The position numbers and the translations under genes are program-made. A stretch of 64,000 bases of DNA from Paenibacillus sp. URB8-2 (GTDB lineage Bacteria; Bacillota; Bacilli; Paenibacillales; Paenibacillaceae). The stretch lies in the NCBI RefSeq assembly GCF_013393385.1, contig NZ_AP023239.1:3534001-3598000 (forward strand). The letters are read 5' to 3'. Of this stretch, positions 43,985 through 54,200 are shown in pieces. Positions within the stretch are counted from its first letter, which is position 1. Every line of letters starts with the position of its first letter. Under the pieces are notes generated by a model, which saw only the letters and a list, made by a program, of their open reading frames with translations, ran no database searches and was not told the DNA's origin.

Positions 43985-45810
43985 AGAGATTTCGCTCCCT
44001 CCGTCGCCGTTTCGCCGTCGCCATCCGCATCCCGAGCCGGAAAAGTAACCGTAACCGTGGTGCCCGCTTCAAGCTCACTCTCGAAGGATAAGCCGTACTC
44101 CCGCCCATAGTACAAGCGGATTCGCTCATGCACATTGCTTACGCCGACGCCGGACCCGCTCCCGCTTTTTACGCCGCCCTTTAAAATGCCCTTCAGCGTT
44201 TCCCCGGACATTCCGAGACCGTTGTCGCTGACTTTAATCACGACCAGACCGTTCCGCAGCTCCGCCGCGATTTCGATCAATCCTTCGTCGGGCATCATTT
44301 CGATGCCGTGATACAGCGCATTCTCGACAATCGGCTGGAGAATCAGCTTGACCGTGAGACAGTTCAGCACTTCCGGCTGCGCCTTGATCTCGTAGCGGAA
44401 TTTATTTTTGAACCGGAAGCTTTGGATGACAAGATAATGGCGGATATGATCGAGCTCCTCCCGGAGCGTAATAATATTCTTGCCCTTGCTGAGACTGATG
44501 CGAAAAAACTTGGAGAGCGACTGGATCATCGTCACAACCTCCTCATTCTTGCTGCGCTCGGCCAGCCGGATGACGGAATTAAGCGTATTGTACAAAAAAT
44601 GCGGATTGATCTGGGATTGCAGCACTTCCAGCTCGCCCTTGCGCTTCGTTTCCTGCTCGTAAATAATCTGGTCCATCAATTTGCGGATGCGCTGGAGCAT
44701 CAGATTGAACCGTTTGGACAGCTGCTCTACCTCGTACGCCCCTCGGACATTGATCGAGGTATTCAAATCCCCCTCCACGACCTGCTGAACGGTACGCTCC
44801 AGCTTGGAGATCGGGCGGGCAATTCTGGCGGACAGCAGCACGGATACAACGATGACGCACAGGATGGACAGGGGGAGGAACAGCAACATGAATTGATTGA
44901 GATCCCGTTTGGTCGTCACAATCTCGTCGTAATAGGCGACGCCGACGATTTTCCAGCCGGTCTGATTCAGCGTGCGCACGGTGATGAACCGCTTCTCTCC
45001 CATGGATTCGTCCAGATAGCTGCGGTAGGCGTACTCCAGCACAGGCTCTACATTTTCATATTTCAGCCCGGCGTAAATAAGCTGCTGCTGCGGATGGTAC
45101 ACGATATTGCCAAGCGAATCCAGAATATAGGCATACCCCCTTTTTCCCAGCTTGACCTGCTTGCTCAACTCGTCGATGGTGCGAAAATTGAAGTCGACAA
45201 GCAAAATCCCTCTCTTTCTTGTTCCATGTTCCGTGTAGGAGATCATTTTGCTCATGGACACAACCCAAGTGTAACGCTGCTTGAATAAATTCTGGACATG
45301 CGGCTGGGAAAAAGAAATGACTCCCGTCTTCCCCGGGGCGATGAACCAGCTTTGTTCTACCATTCGGGTGTTGCGCCTCATCGGCGCGGACGGAACGTCC
45401 AGCACAAGGCTGCCACCCGGCGTAAAGACGGCAAAGGATACCAGATCCTCCCGCGATTCGAGCAAAGTGGACAGGCTCTCATGCAGCATCGGGGAATCAA
45501 TGGACGCATTCTGCTCAATTTGTTTCTCCGCTTTCTCGTATATATTGCGCATGCCGTTCACATACAGCCCCAGGTTGTAATTGACTTGCTCAATAATTTG
45601 CTGCATATTCAGGCTCGCATTCTCCTCCGCGGTCTTCGCGAACTTGTTATACAGCGTAAAGCTGACGATAACCGTTACAAGCACGGCGATCGAAGTCAGG
45701 GTTAGCGTCAGAATCACTTGAATGCTTAGCAGCCGGGAGGTGAATTTGCCCCTGCGTGTGCCGCGCCGCTGCGGACGAAGCGGAAAGAGATGGGCCCGCT
45801 CTTTGGGCAT
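43981..45810 (-). CDS. Sensor histidine kinase, YesM/LytS family
   Basis: A 609-aa membrane kinase. TM1 near residues 30-50, an extracytoplasmic dCache-like sensor (TPGGSLVLDVPS, RGYAYILDSLGNIVYHPQQQ), TM2 near 300-320, HAMP (ARPISKLERTVQQVVEGDL), phospho-acceptor QINPHFLYNTLNSVIRLAERS and ATPase motifs QPIVENALYHGIE and VSDNGLGMS. It lies 3 nt after the regulator gene and overlaps the binding-protein gene, so the three form one operon. Confidence 0.93.
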   Translation of the reverse strand: MPKERAHLFPLRPQRRGTRRGKFTSRLLSIQVILTLTLTSIAVLVTVIVSFTLYNKFAKTAEENASLNMQQIIEQVNYNLGLYVNGMRNIYEKAEKQIEQNASIDSPMLHESLSTLLESREDLVSFAVFTPGGSLVLDVPSAPMRRNTRMVEQSWFIAPGKTGVISFSQPHVQNLFKQRYTWVVSMSKMISYTEHGTRKRGILLVDFNFRTIDELSKQVKLGKRGYAYILDSLGNIVYHPQQQLIYAGLKYENVEPVLEYAYRSYLDESMGEKRFITVRTLNQTGWKIVGVAYYDEIVTTKRDLNQFMLLFLPLSILCVIVVSVLLSARIARPISKLERTVQQVVEGDLNTSINVRGAYEVEQLSKRFNLMLQRIRKLMDQIIYEQETKRKGELEVLQSQINPHFLYNTLNSVIRLAERSKNEEVVTMIQSLSKFFRISLSKGKNIITLREELDHIRHYLVIQSFRFKNKFRYEIKAQPEVLNCLTVKLILQPIVENALYHGIEMMPDEGLIEIAAELRNGLVVIKVSDNGLGMSGETLKGILKGGVKSGSGSGVGVSNVHERIRLYYGREYGLSFESELEAGTTVTVTFPARDADGDGETATEGAKSL

Positions 45811-45813
45811 GAA

Positions 45814-47022
45814 TTACCCTCCTCTGGCGCCGTTCTTGTATTCTTTGGGCGACTGGCCGTACTTCTTCCGGAAGCAGAAGCTGAAATAGTTCGGATCGGC
45901 AAAGCCGATTTTGTCCGCGATTTCAAAAGCCTTAAGCTCCGACGTGCGCAGCAGCTCCTTCGCCGCTTCAAGCCGGATTTGCAGCAAATAGTTCACGAAC
46001 GTCATTTTGGTTTCTTTTTTGAAAATACTGCTGAAATACCCGGTGCTGATATGCAAATGCTCGCACACCTTGCCGATCGAAATATCGGATTCGTGATAAT
46101 GGCTCTTGATAAAATTCTTCGCCTGCTCGACCAACTGCTTGTAGCTGGATTGCCGCTCCAGGGCGATATGGTTCATCAGCCGGGTGCAGACACCGATAAT
46201 CCACTGCTTCGCATCCTCCATGTTATTGAATTTATTCATATCCGTAAGGGAGGTAATGCCCGAGCCGAACAGCTCGTTCGTCTCGCTTCCGGACTCTTTG
46301 GCCATCCGCAAAATGGAAGTGATGATCTCCAGCAGAAAAATGCGGTATTCGTTCGCGGTCACCTGACTTCCGTCCAGCGTTCCGAACAATTCATTGATGA
46401 TGTCCGTCAGCTCCTGTACGGTCCCCAGCTTCACGGTGCGGATAAGCGACTGCTCGGTCAATTCGTCATAGACGGGCAAGCGGCTGGTACGCGACTCGAC
46501 GTCTTCAATCCAGATCACCCGGTTGTTGCCGAGAATGAGCCGGTAATCCAGCGCCTGAAGCGCGTCCGCGAACGAGTGGAACAGCATCTCCGGCGTCCGG
46601 CATACCGTTCCCGCGCCGATGGTGACGGTCAGCTTCAAAAAGCGCTGCACGTTCTGGCGGATTTCCTCCAGCACCTCAAGGGTTCTGCCGGTCATCTCGC
46701 TTTCATCCTTTCCCGCGAGGGAAGACAGCATGACAAGATCATCGCGGTGGATGAACACTCTGCCGAAGCCGTGCTTCATGCAGATTTCTTCGGCAATGTT
46801 GAGTACGGCGAACAGCTGCAGATTGCGGTCACCGGTATCACGCAGGGAGACCGGATGCTCCGCTCCCGCTACTGCCTGTCCGCGAATATAATCCAGACTG
46901 ATCACGGAGGGCTGAAACCAGTCTCCGGAGAGAGAGATGCCGTACTCCATGCTCTTCGCCGCAATCTCATCCGGCCGGAGTCTGCGGGACACGAGCGAGG
47001 AAAGAAACTGCTCACGCAGTAC
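45814..47022 (-). pseudogene. 3' part of a YesN/AraC-type response regulator, split by an IS element
   Basis: Reading from the insertion site (VLREQFLSSLVSRRLRPDEIAAK onward) this part holds the linker/GGDEF-like middle region and a C-terminal AraC DNA-binding domain (SIGKVCEHLHISTGYFSSIFKKETKMTFVNYLLQIRLEAAKELLRTS in key parts, KIGFADPNYFSFCFRKKYGQSPKEYK). An internal start at 46992 could give a 392-aa product lacking the receiver domain. Joined to 48724-49166 after removal of the element and one 8-bp repeat it gives an uninterrupted 547-aa regulator. Confidence 0.92.
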
Positions 47023-48723
47023 GAGGCCACTGAAAAACTTACGTATTTTTCTTTGACGGCTTATGTCTCAAACAAAAAGACATCCATTTCCCACCTTTTA
47101 GGAACGGATGTCTTCTTTTTTAGGTCAAGTACGGCTCCATCATTCGGTAATTCTTAGTCTGTTAACTTTAAGATTCGTTTTAAATTCACAGCGAAAATTG
47201 TCATCGCCCCTTGCATTTCCATGCCAAGCAGACCCGAGGATGTCGCGACATCATACCCGTGTCCATGTTTGAGTTCACTGTTCTTCGCTTCAATTTTGTA
47301 GCGTTCCTTGGATTTTTCCTTGAAATACTCTGAATCTTGGAACGTCATTTGCTCGGTGTGCTCATCGGATTTAATACTTACCGAATAGCTTTTGCTTTTA
47401 GCGCCTTCTTTGTAGCACCCTTCCTTGAACGGACAATGCTTGCATAGTTTCACATCAAAATAATAGGTGTCTGTTTGATTTTTGCCGACCCCTTTTTTAC
47501 CCTGCCGAGCCTTTCGAATGGCCATATGTCCAGCTGGACATACGTACATGCCTGCATCTTTGTTGAATAAAAATTCGTCTTCTTTCTTACGCGCACCTTG
47601 CGTGACGAGGGGATTTAGTTTGGCCACAAGTTCAATTTCATTTGTTTTCGTGTACGCAATATTATCTTTTTCGGAATATGCAGTATCCCCAATCACCGTT
47701 TTGACCTGCATGCCAGCTGCCTTGCTTTTTTCGATAAGGGTCTGCAATTGCTTGCCGTCATTCTTTTCACCGGTTGTAATGACAGCCGCCGTAATAAGGC
47801 GTTCCTCAGTCATCGCTAGATGAGTTTTGTATCCAAAAAATGCGGAATCTGCGCTCTTGTGGCCAACGCGCGCATCCGGATCCGCCGCCAGGCGAAGTTG
47901 CTCGACGTCATCCGCAACCGTTTCTTTCAGCAGGTTAAGCGGCTCCAGAATTTTTGGCACTTGTGCAATGCCACTCTCATTTTCGATGAAGTTGACGAGT
48001 TTTTGGCAGTACGCAATTTCATCTTCGAGTTCGCTCGTTGTATTCTTTGCCGGCATTTTGACCTTGACTGACTCATCCATGGTGTACACGGCTTTTCGCA
48101 ATTTCCGTGCACGGTCTTGTAGAATTTCTTGAGGCGTTTTCTGGTTGTAACGTGCTTTCGTATGCGTGGCGTCGACGATGATGGAATTGCTCTTTAGGAT
48201 ATTTTGCTCGATGGCAAGTTCTACGGTCTTGCCGATGAGCATGTCCAAAAGGTTGATATCTTTCAAACGTAGTTTACGGAACTTCGTTAAGGAACTCGGA
48301 TCGATGACCGGGTCTTCCGGCGCCATGCCGAGGAAGTACTTGAACGACAGGTCGTACTTTGAACGCTCCACGATGTCGACGTCAGAGAGTTCAAAAATGG
48401 CTTTCAGCAGTAAATATTTAAACATGCGCACCGGATCAATGGCGTTGCGTCCATTATCCAAGCAATACTTTGTTTCCAGTTCTTCGTATATGAAAGTGAA
48501 ATCCACCAATTCATTGATTTGACGGAGTATATTGTCCTTCGGGACAACGATGTCATACAATGCCGCATAAGGACTCAAAACTAAGGTTTGTTGTTGCCGA
48601 ATCATCCACTCACACCCGCTTTTTTGTTAGATGACTTCAGTATAAAACAAAAAAGGTACAGCCTCTTCAATTTTCTTGAAGATCTGTACCTTTTCCTATG
48701 AGACGGACTTTTTCAGTGGCCTC
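47023..48723. mobile_element. Complete IS1182-type insertion sequence, 1701 bp
   Basis: Bounded by 15-bp perfect inverted repeats GAGGCCACTGAAAAA (left at 47023, right end at 48723) and flanked by identical 8-bp target repeats CGCAGTAC at 47015-47022 and 48724-48731. It holds one transposase gene and a hairpin terminator near each end (about 47079-47122 and 48648-48691), which would block transcription through the element. Perfect repeats and an intact transposase indicate a recent insertion. Confidence 0.95.
47154..48605 (-). CDS. IS1182-family DDE transposase
   Basis: A 483-aa transposase: N-terminal MIRQQQTLVLSPYAALYDIV and DPVRMFKYLLLKAIFELSDVDIVER (helix-turn-helix region, key parts), DPSSLTKFRKLRL, first Asp in SIIVDATHTKARY, second Asp in VIGDTAYSEKDN, Cys-rich CKHCPFKEGCYKEG, Glu in ERYKIEAKNSELKHGHGYD. 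Full length with no stop or frameshift, so the element is probably still active. Confidence 0.95.
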   Translation of the reverse strand: MIRQQQTLVLSPYAALYDIVVPKDNILRQINELVDFTFIYEELETKYCLDNGRNAIDPVRMFKYLLLKAIFELSDVDIVERSKYDLSFKYFLGMAPEDPVIDPSSLTKFRKLRLKDINLLDMLIGKTVELAIEQNILKSNSIIVDATHTKARYNQKTPQEILQDRARKLRKAVYTMDESVKVKMPAKNTTSELEDEIAYCQKLVNFIENESGIAQVPKILEPLNLLKETVADDVEQLRLAADPDARVGHKSADSAFFGYKTHLAMTEERLITAAVITTGEKNDGKQLQTLIEKSKAAGMQVKTVIGDTAYSEKDNIAYTKTNEIELVAKLNPLVTQGARKKEDEFLFNKDAGMYVCPAGHMAIRKARQGKKGVGKNQTDTYYFDVKLCKHCPFKEGCYKEGAKSKSYSVSIKSDEHTEQMTFQDSEYFKEKSKERYKIEAKNSELKHGHGYDVATSSGLLGMEMQGAMTIFAVNLKRILKLTD

Positions 48724-49166
48724 CGCAGTACGGGGAGGCTTTTGCGGTAATGCTCGCTGAGCACATGAATGTTCTCCTTTTCGGCGATTTCCGCTTCAAT
48801 CGTTCCCTTGACCTTCAGCAGCACATCGATCAGCTCCTGGGAAGAGAACGGCTTCAAAATATATTCGTCAATTTGCAGCTTGATGGCGCGCTGCGCATAC
48901 TCGAATTCATCGTAGCCCGTCAAAATAATTATTTTCGTGCCAGGGTGACGGCTGCGGATATATTCCGCCAGCTGCAGTCCGTTCATAAACGGCATTTGAA
49001 TATCCGTGACGACGACGTCGGGCAGCACCCGGTCGATGAGTTCCGCCGCTTCTTTGCCGTTCTCCGCATGGTCGATTACCTCAAAGCCGTAGCGTTCCCA
49101 GTCGATCTGTCCGATGATCCCCTCTCTGACATCCTCTTCATCTTCAGCCAAAATCAATTTGTACAA
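48724..49166 (-). pseudogene. 5' part of the YesN-type response regulator (receiver domain)
   Basis: The TTG at 49166 (LYKLILAEDEEDVREGI) follows AGGAGG. The receiver domain is intact: acidic EDE, phospho-acceptor Asp in DVVVTDIQMPFMNG, Thr in IIILTGYDEFEYA, Lys in YILKPFS. The frame then enters the insertion element after SLPVLR and ends within it at 48696 with RPLKKSVS. The truncated product would be a receiver without DNA-binding domain. Confidence 0.92.
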
Positions 49167-49371
49167 AACCCTGATCCTCCTCGTAACCCTCACAGTATGC
49201 GCTTTCATTTTTTATTGTAAGGCTGACGGGTTTATAATTCAAACAAGAAGAAACGAAAAAATGCACCCCATCTGCAGACCCGTGTTTCAATCCTCCGCCG
49301 GGTGTTTAAATAATAATATTGTGTCTTGTCCGGCGTTCACTATTTCTGACTTTTAGCCCTTGCTGTCTCTC

Positions 49372-49413
49372 AAAAAAAAAGCCACCCCTGCGAAAAGGCG
49401 GGATGGGGATGGA
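49372..49413 (-). terminator. Terminator of the purT-acetyltransferase operon
   Basis: On the minus strand CCATCCCC pairs with GGGGTGG (one bulge) and nine T follow. Confidence 0.7.
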
Positions 49414-49446
49414 TGCCAAGTAACGTATACGTTATTACAAAACGAT

Positions 49447-49908
49447 TTATAACAGCGATTTGCTAAAGCGATAACCGTTCTGGTCGAATCCAAGATGACG
49501 GTAGAAAGCGTGCGCCGGGGCGCGTTCCACCCGGTTGCCGCTGCACAGGTAAATTTGCTTGCAGTTCAGGCTGCGCGCCCATTCTTCCCCAGCTGCCATC
49601 AGCCGTCTTCCCAAACCGCTTCCTCTGAGTTGTTCCTCTACGATAATTGCGGTAATCTCGGCGACGGAATCCTGGTTCTTGCAGTAAGAGAGAACCTGAC
49701 GGAGTTCAATCATTCCGACGGTCTGACCATCCACTTCTGCGACAAGCGTGCAGCAAGCCGGATCGTTCTGCACAGCTTCCAGTCTCTCTTTCATTACGTT
49801 AAGGGTTGTCGGATAGCCGAATCCTCTCAGCAGTGCCGTAATTGTCTCCAGATCGTTCATACCGATGTTGCGAATCTGCAGTACTGGTGCCTGAGTACTA
49901 CTGTTCAT
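49447..49908 (-). CDS. GNAT-family N-acetyltransferase
   Basis: A 153-aa acetyltransferase with the acetyl-CoA motif [22 protein letters not shown] and [18 protein letters not shown] at the end, similar to aminoglycoside-type or ribosomal-type GNATs; substrate unknown. ATG 49908 lies inside the end of purT (11-nt overlap), so the genes are co-translated. Confidence 0.88.
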   Translation of the reverse strand: MNSSTQAPVLQIRNIGMNDLETITALLRGFGYPTTLNVMKERLEAVQNDPACCTLVAEVDGQTVGMIELRQVLSYCKNQDSVAEITAIIVEEQLRGSGLGRRLMAAGEEWARSLNCKQIYLCSGNRVERAPAHAFYRHLGFDQNGYRFSKSLL

Positions 49909-51094
49909 CCTCGTATACCTCCACTTTTAGCAGGGACGCCGCTTCATTGGCAGTCGCCCGCGCTTTCTCCACATTATCGGCCGCACAGAGCGCGACCGCC
50001 ATCCGCCGTCCCGGGCGGACTTCCGGTTTGCCGAATACACGGACCTGCGTACGGGGAAGCCGCAGCGCTTCATTCAGTCCGGTAATGGCATAAGCCTGTC
50101 CGGCAGCATCTTTCCCGGCTTTAAGCGTCGCCGACGCTCCCGGTGACAGCAATTCCACCGGTCCAAGCGGGAAACCGAGAATCGCTCTGACATGCAGAGC
50201 AAACTCCGACAAATCCTGAGTAACCATCGTCACCATTCCGGTGTCATGCGGTCTCGGGCTTACTTCACTGAAAAGAACGCCCTCACGCGTCAGGAACAGC
50301 TCAACGCCAAAGATACCGTAGCCGCCCAGCTCGTCCGTCACGTTACGCGCAATTTCCTGCGCTTGGGCCAGCTGTTCTTCCGTCATTTCATGCGGCTGCC
50401 ACGACTCCACATAGTCCCCATCCTTCTGGATATGCCCAATCGGCGGGCAGAACACCGTACCGGAGGAGGAGCGGACGGTCAGCAGCGTAATCTCGCTCTC
50501 GAAGACGACGAAAGACTCCACAATGACCCGCGTTCCTTTCGCTCTGGCTCCCTCAAGGGCCGTGTTCCAGCAGTTCTCGGCATCCTCGGGTTTCCGGCAG
50601 ACACTCTGTCCTTTCCCGGAAGAGCTCATAATCGGCTTGATCACGCACGGCGTTCCCAGTTCCCCCACCGCCTGCCGCAGCTCTTCAAGACTGTCCGCGA
50701 ACCGGTACTCCGCCGTAGGATACCCGAGCTTCTCCGCGGCGAGACGGCGGATGCCTTCCCGGTCCATGGTCAGCCTGGTCGCGCGCGCGGTCGGAACGAC
50801 GCAAAATCCTTCTTCTTCCAACTCCAAAAGAGCGTCCGTGGCAATGGCTTCAATCTCCGGAACGATAACATCGGGCTTCTCGGAACGGATAAGCTCCTTA
50901 AGCGCCTCTCCATCCAGCATATCAAGCACAAAGGAACGGTGGGCAACCCCCATCGCGGGAGCGCCGTCGTAACGGTCTACGGCTACCGTCTCCACGCCCA
51001 ATCGCTGGGCTTCAATGATCACTTCCTTGCCCAATTCTCCGCTGCCCAGCAGCAGCAGCTTGCGGCTGTAAGCAGAATAGGGAGATCCCCACAT
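49898..51094 (-). CDS. purT: Formate-dependent phosphoribosylglycinamide formyltransferase
   Basis: A 398-aa ATP-grasp enzyme that makes formyl-GAR from GAR, formate and ATP in purine synthesis without folate. Motifs: [42 protein letters not shown] in key parts, [62 protein letters not shown] 51094 is chosen over an upstream start at 51145. Coupled to the downstream acetyltransferase gene. Confidence 0.95.
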   Translation of the reverse strand: MWGSPYSAYSRKLLLLGSGELGKEVIIEAQRLGVETVAVDRYDGAPAMGVAHRSFVLDMLDGEALKELIRSEKPDVIVPEIEAIATDALLELEEEGFCVVPTARATRLTMDREGIRRLAAEKLGYPTAEYRFADSLEELRQAVGELGTPCVIKPIMSSSGKGQSVCRKPEDAENCWNTALEGARAKGTRVIVESFVVFESEITLLTVRSSSGTVFCPPIGHIQKDGDYVESWQPHEMTEEQLAQAQEIARNVTDELGGYGIFGVELFLTREGVLFSEVSPRPHDTGMVTMVTQDLSEFALHVRAILGFPLGPVELLSPGASATLKAGKDAAGQAYAITGLNEALRLPRTQVRVFGKPEVRPGRRMAVALCAADNVEKARATANEAASLLKVEVYEDEQ

Positions 51095-51242
51095 GTCGGT
51101 ATTCAACCTCTTTCGGCAAAATCCGCTCCTTCCTGCAATTCCCATGCAAAAAGCAGCAGTTTCTCTGCAAATTTTCAGGCTACTTTATTTTCTTCCAAGA
51201 CGCGGCAGATTGCAAGTGTTCTTCGACAATTTCCTTCAATCT

Positions 51243-54200
51243 TCACACTTCCATATTCATCCTGTCGCCAAAAGCGGTTTCCAGCTCCCGCAGTCCGTGA
51301 ACGAGAAAGTTCCAGCGTTCCGCCGAATCACCTCCTTTCAGCATCGCGGACATGGCCAGATCCTGCTCTTCCAGCGTTTCCCTCAGCGCCACGACCGCCC
51401 TTGCCAGCGCCTGCACCGCAAGCGATTCGTAGTGATCGAGCAGCAGCGTCTCCAGCCTGGATGCGGCCTCTGCTAGGGCTTCCTTCAGCAGCGGCTCGGT
51501 CGCGTTCCTTAAAGCGTCCCGGCCGCCGCCTTCAAAGAAATGCTTCGGTGATTTGAACAGTCCCCACAGTTTTCCCCAGTCGGCCGGAGGCAGATCGCCT
51601 TCCAGACCTTTCGGAGCCGGCCAAGCCTCATCCTCTTCCGATGCGGTGGACGGAGGGTCCGCCGGCAGACCGAGCTCCAAGGCGGCGGCTGCCGAAGCCT
51701 CACGGACCAGCCTGCGGCCGGCTGCCGTAAGGCGGAGAGTCGTCGCCCACAGCTCGGCCTCCAGTTCCCGGCCCGCGGTCCGCCACAGCTCCCGGCCGCA
51801 GGCGGCGAAAATCTCTTTCAGCCCACCGGCGCCTTCCCGCAGCAGCGACGGGTGGAAAGATTCCTGATACATCCGGCCAAACGCGAATCCGATCCGCTGC
51901 CGTACATGGAACAGCAGCTCCCCGCCTTCGCGGCGCAGGTCTCGCAGGGGACGCTCCTCGGCTGTCAGCCGCATAAGCCGTTCGTCCGCCCTGAGGCGGC
52001 GTTCTTCCATACGGCGGCTCTCGTCCTCCCGTTCCGACTCCGCTTTTAGCGCTATGTCCCGCCATTCCTCCGCGCGGCTGCAGACCGATGTCAGACTGTC
52101 CAAGGCCGCCTTCAGCGACAGCGCGGGCAGCTCTTCACCGGCGAACCGCCAAAGGGCGGTCTCAAAGGCGCCGAACCGCGACGCTTCATACGACGAGCCG
52201 CCCGCCTTCCCTTCCAGCGCTTGCATGCTGGAGAGTGCATAAATGCGCGGGTTGCCAAGCCCCGCAGACCGGAGGTTCAAGGCGACATGCTCCTTGACTT
52301 CCGCCAGTTCCTCCTCATCCGCCGCAAGATCGGACGCGTTGACGATAAAAAACATTTTGTCCAGCGGGAAGCTCTCCCTGATCCGGCCAAGCTGCGCAAG
52401 CAGCTGGCGGTCGGTCTTGGAGAAAGCATGATTGTAATAAGTGACAAAACAAATCGCGTCAGCTTCCTTCATATAGCCGAAGGTGACGCCGGTATGCCGG
52501 GCGTGCAGCGAATCCGCCCCCGGCGTATCGACCAGCACGATGCCGCTTGCCGTCAGCGGGCAGGCATAGTAAAGGTCGATTCCCCGCACGAAGCAGGCCC
52601 GGCTCTCTTCGGCGACCAGACTGCGATACTCATCAAGTTCTACCGTCCGCATCGTTCCCAGGAGCGGCTCCGCCTCCTTCCAGCCCCTTGCCGCCGCCTT
52701 CAAGAATCCGGCGTGCGGCAGAGCCGAAGGGTGCAGGCCCTGTGCTGGCAGCTCAGTAACCGCATCGGTCCATGCTCGGGGTTCCGGTTCTTCCATCTGA
52801 AGCACTCCAAAGGAATGGCGGATATCGTCCCATATTTCATCCCGGTTCTTCATGGTCACCGCCGCCGTTCCATGCCGGAACGGTCCCTCCGGCGCCAAGA
52901 TCCGGTTCACCGCGGCCGTGGCGGGATGGGGAGACACGGGCAGCACCACTTCGCCAAGCAAGGCATTGGCGAAGGAGGATTTGCCGGCGCTGAATGCTCC
53001 CAACAGCGCCAGCGTGAACCGGCCGCCGGCGAGGTCCGCCGCCCGCGCCGCCAGAGCGCGCGACGCCGAAGCCATCGCCGGCTCGCCCCGCAGCAGCGAA
53101 GCCGCGCTGCCCAGCAGCTGCGCGGCTTCGCCCAGCCGGCGGCGTCCCTCCGCCGGCGCGGGTCCGGCCGCGGCGCCCTGCGCGGCCGCTGTGCCTTCCG
53201 CCACGCGGCGCGGCGGAAGGAAGCTCCTGCGGGGCGGCCCCGGCAAGGGGCGCCCGCGGGAAGCGCTCACCTCCGGCAGCAGGCCGGGGGTGAGCGTACG
53301 GAGCGGCGGCAGCAGCGCCGCGAGTTCGGCCGCGCGGGCTTCGTACGCGCGGGAGAGCGCCGCCAGCGCGGCGGCGGCACGCGCCTGCCGGGCGCGGGCG
53401 TCCCTGCGGCGCGCAAGCTCCGCGCGGCGCGCTTCGAGGAGCGGCGGCAGCTTCGCCAGCAGGCCGTCGGCCGTGCCGAGGGCGGCGCGGCGGTAGCCGC
53501 TCCGGATGTCCGCCGCCAGGCCGCGGCAGAGCTGGAGCAGCGCCTCGCCCGTGGCGGGCGCTCCCGGCTTCACCGCTTCCGCCAGCCACTGCGCGCCCGT
53601 CTGCGGAAAGCCGCTTTTCAGCGCCAGCTCATCCGCCTCGGTCCACAGCTCCAGCTCTTCGCCCCATGCGCGCACAAGCGACAGCACATGGCCTTCAAGC
53701 TGCGCCGATACCTGACGCTCCAGAGCATCGCCGAGCAGCGTAAGCCGGCTCGCCCGCTCTCTATCCCGCTTGGCCGCCGTGGTCAGCAGCCCCGTCCGGA
53801 AGCCGGACCTCAGGCTGTCGGCGTAGCGGCTTACCGCATCCCGGATATCGGCGGGCATCAGGTTGGCGTTGCCGAGTAGAGCGTCCAAGCTGCCGCGAAG
53901 TTGAAGCCGCGCCCGTTCAGGCAGCGTTTCCAACTCCTTCTCCTCTGCTTCAAGTTCGGCCAGCTCCCGTTCCAGGCTGACGGAATCTTCGCCGCCGAGT
54001 TCTTCCAGCAGCGCTTCCCTTTCCTCCCGCTGCCCTTCGCGGAACGAGGACAGATAAGCCTCGGCCGTATGCTCAATCGAGCGGGACAGGCTGTATTCCA
54101 GAAGCGTTTCCCGCCGTTCCAACAGCTCAGTAATCAGGCGGGGAAGGCTTTCCCAATGGCTTAACGGGTGTTCTTTTTCCTTCAGTGAAGTAAACAACAT

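Noticed and set aside
47025..47040. Frameshift explaining the split response regulator
   Set aside because: The break coincides exactly with IS inverted repeats and an 8-bp target duplication, which explains it fully.
52221..53879. Long plus-strand open frame of 552 codons
   Set aside because: Antisense shadow of the GC-rich dynamin gene, Arg-rich with no family resemblance.
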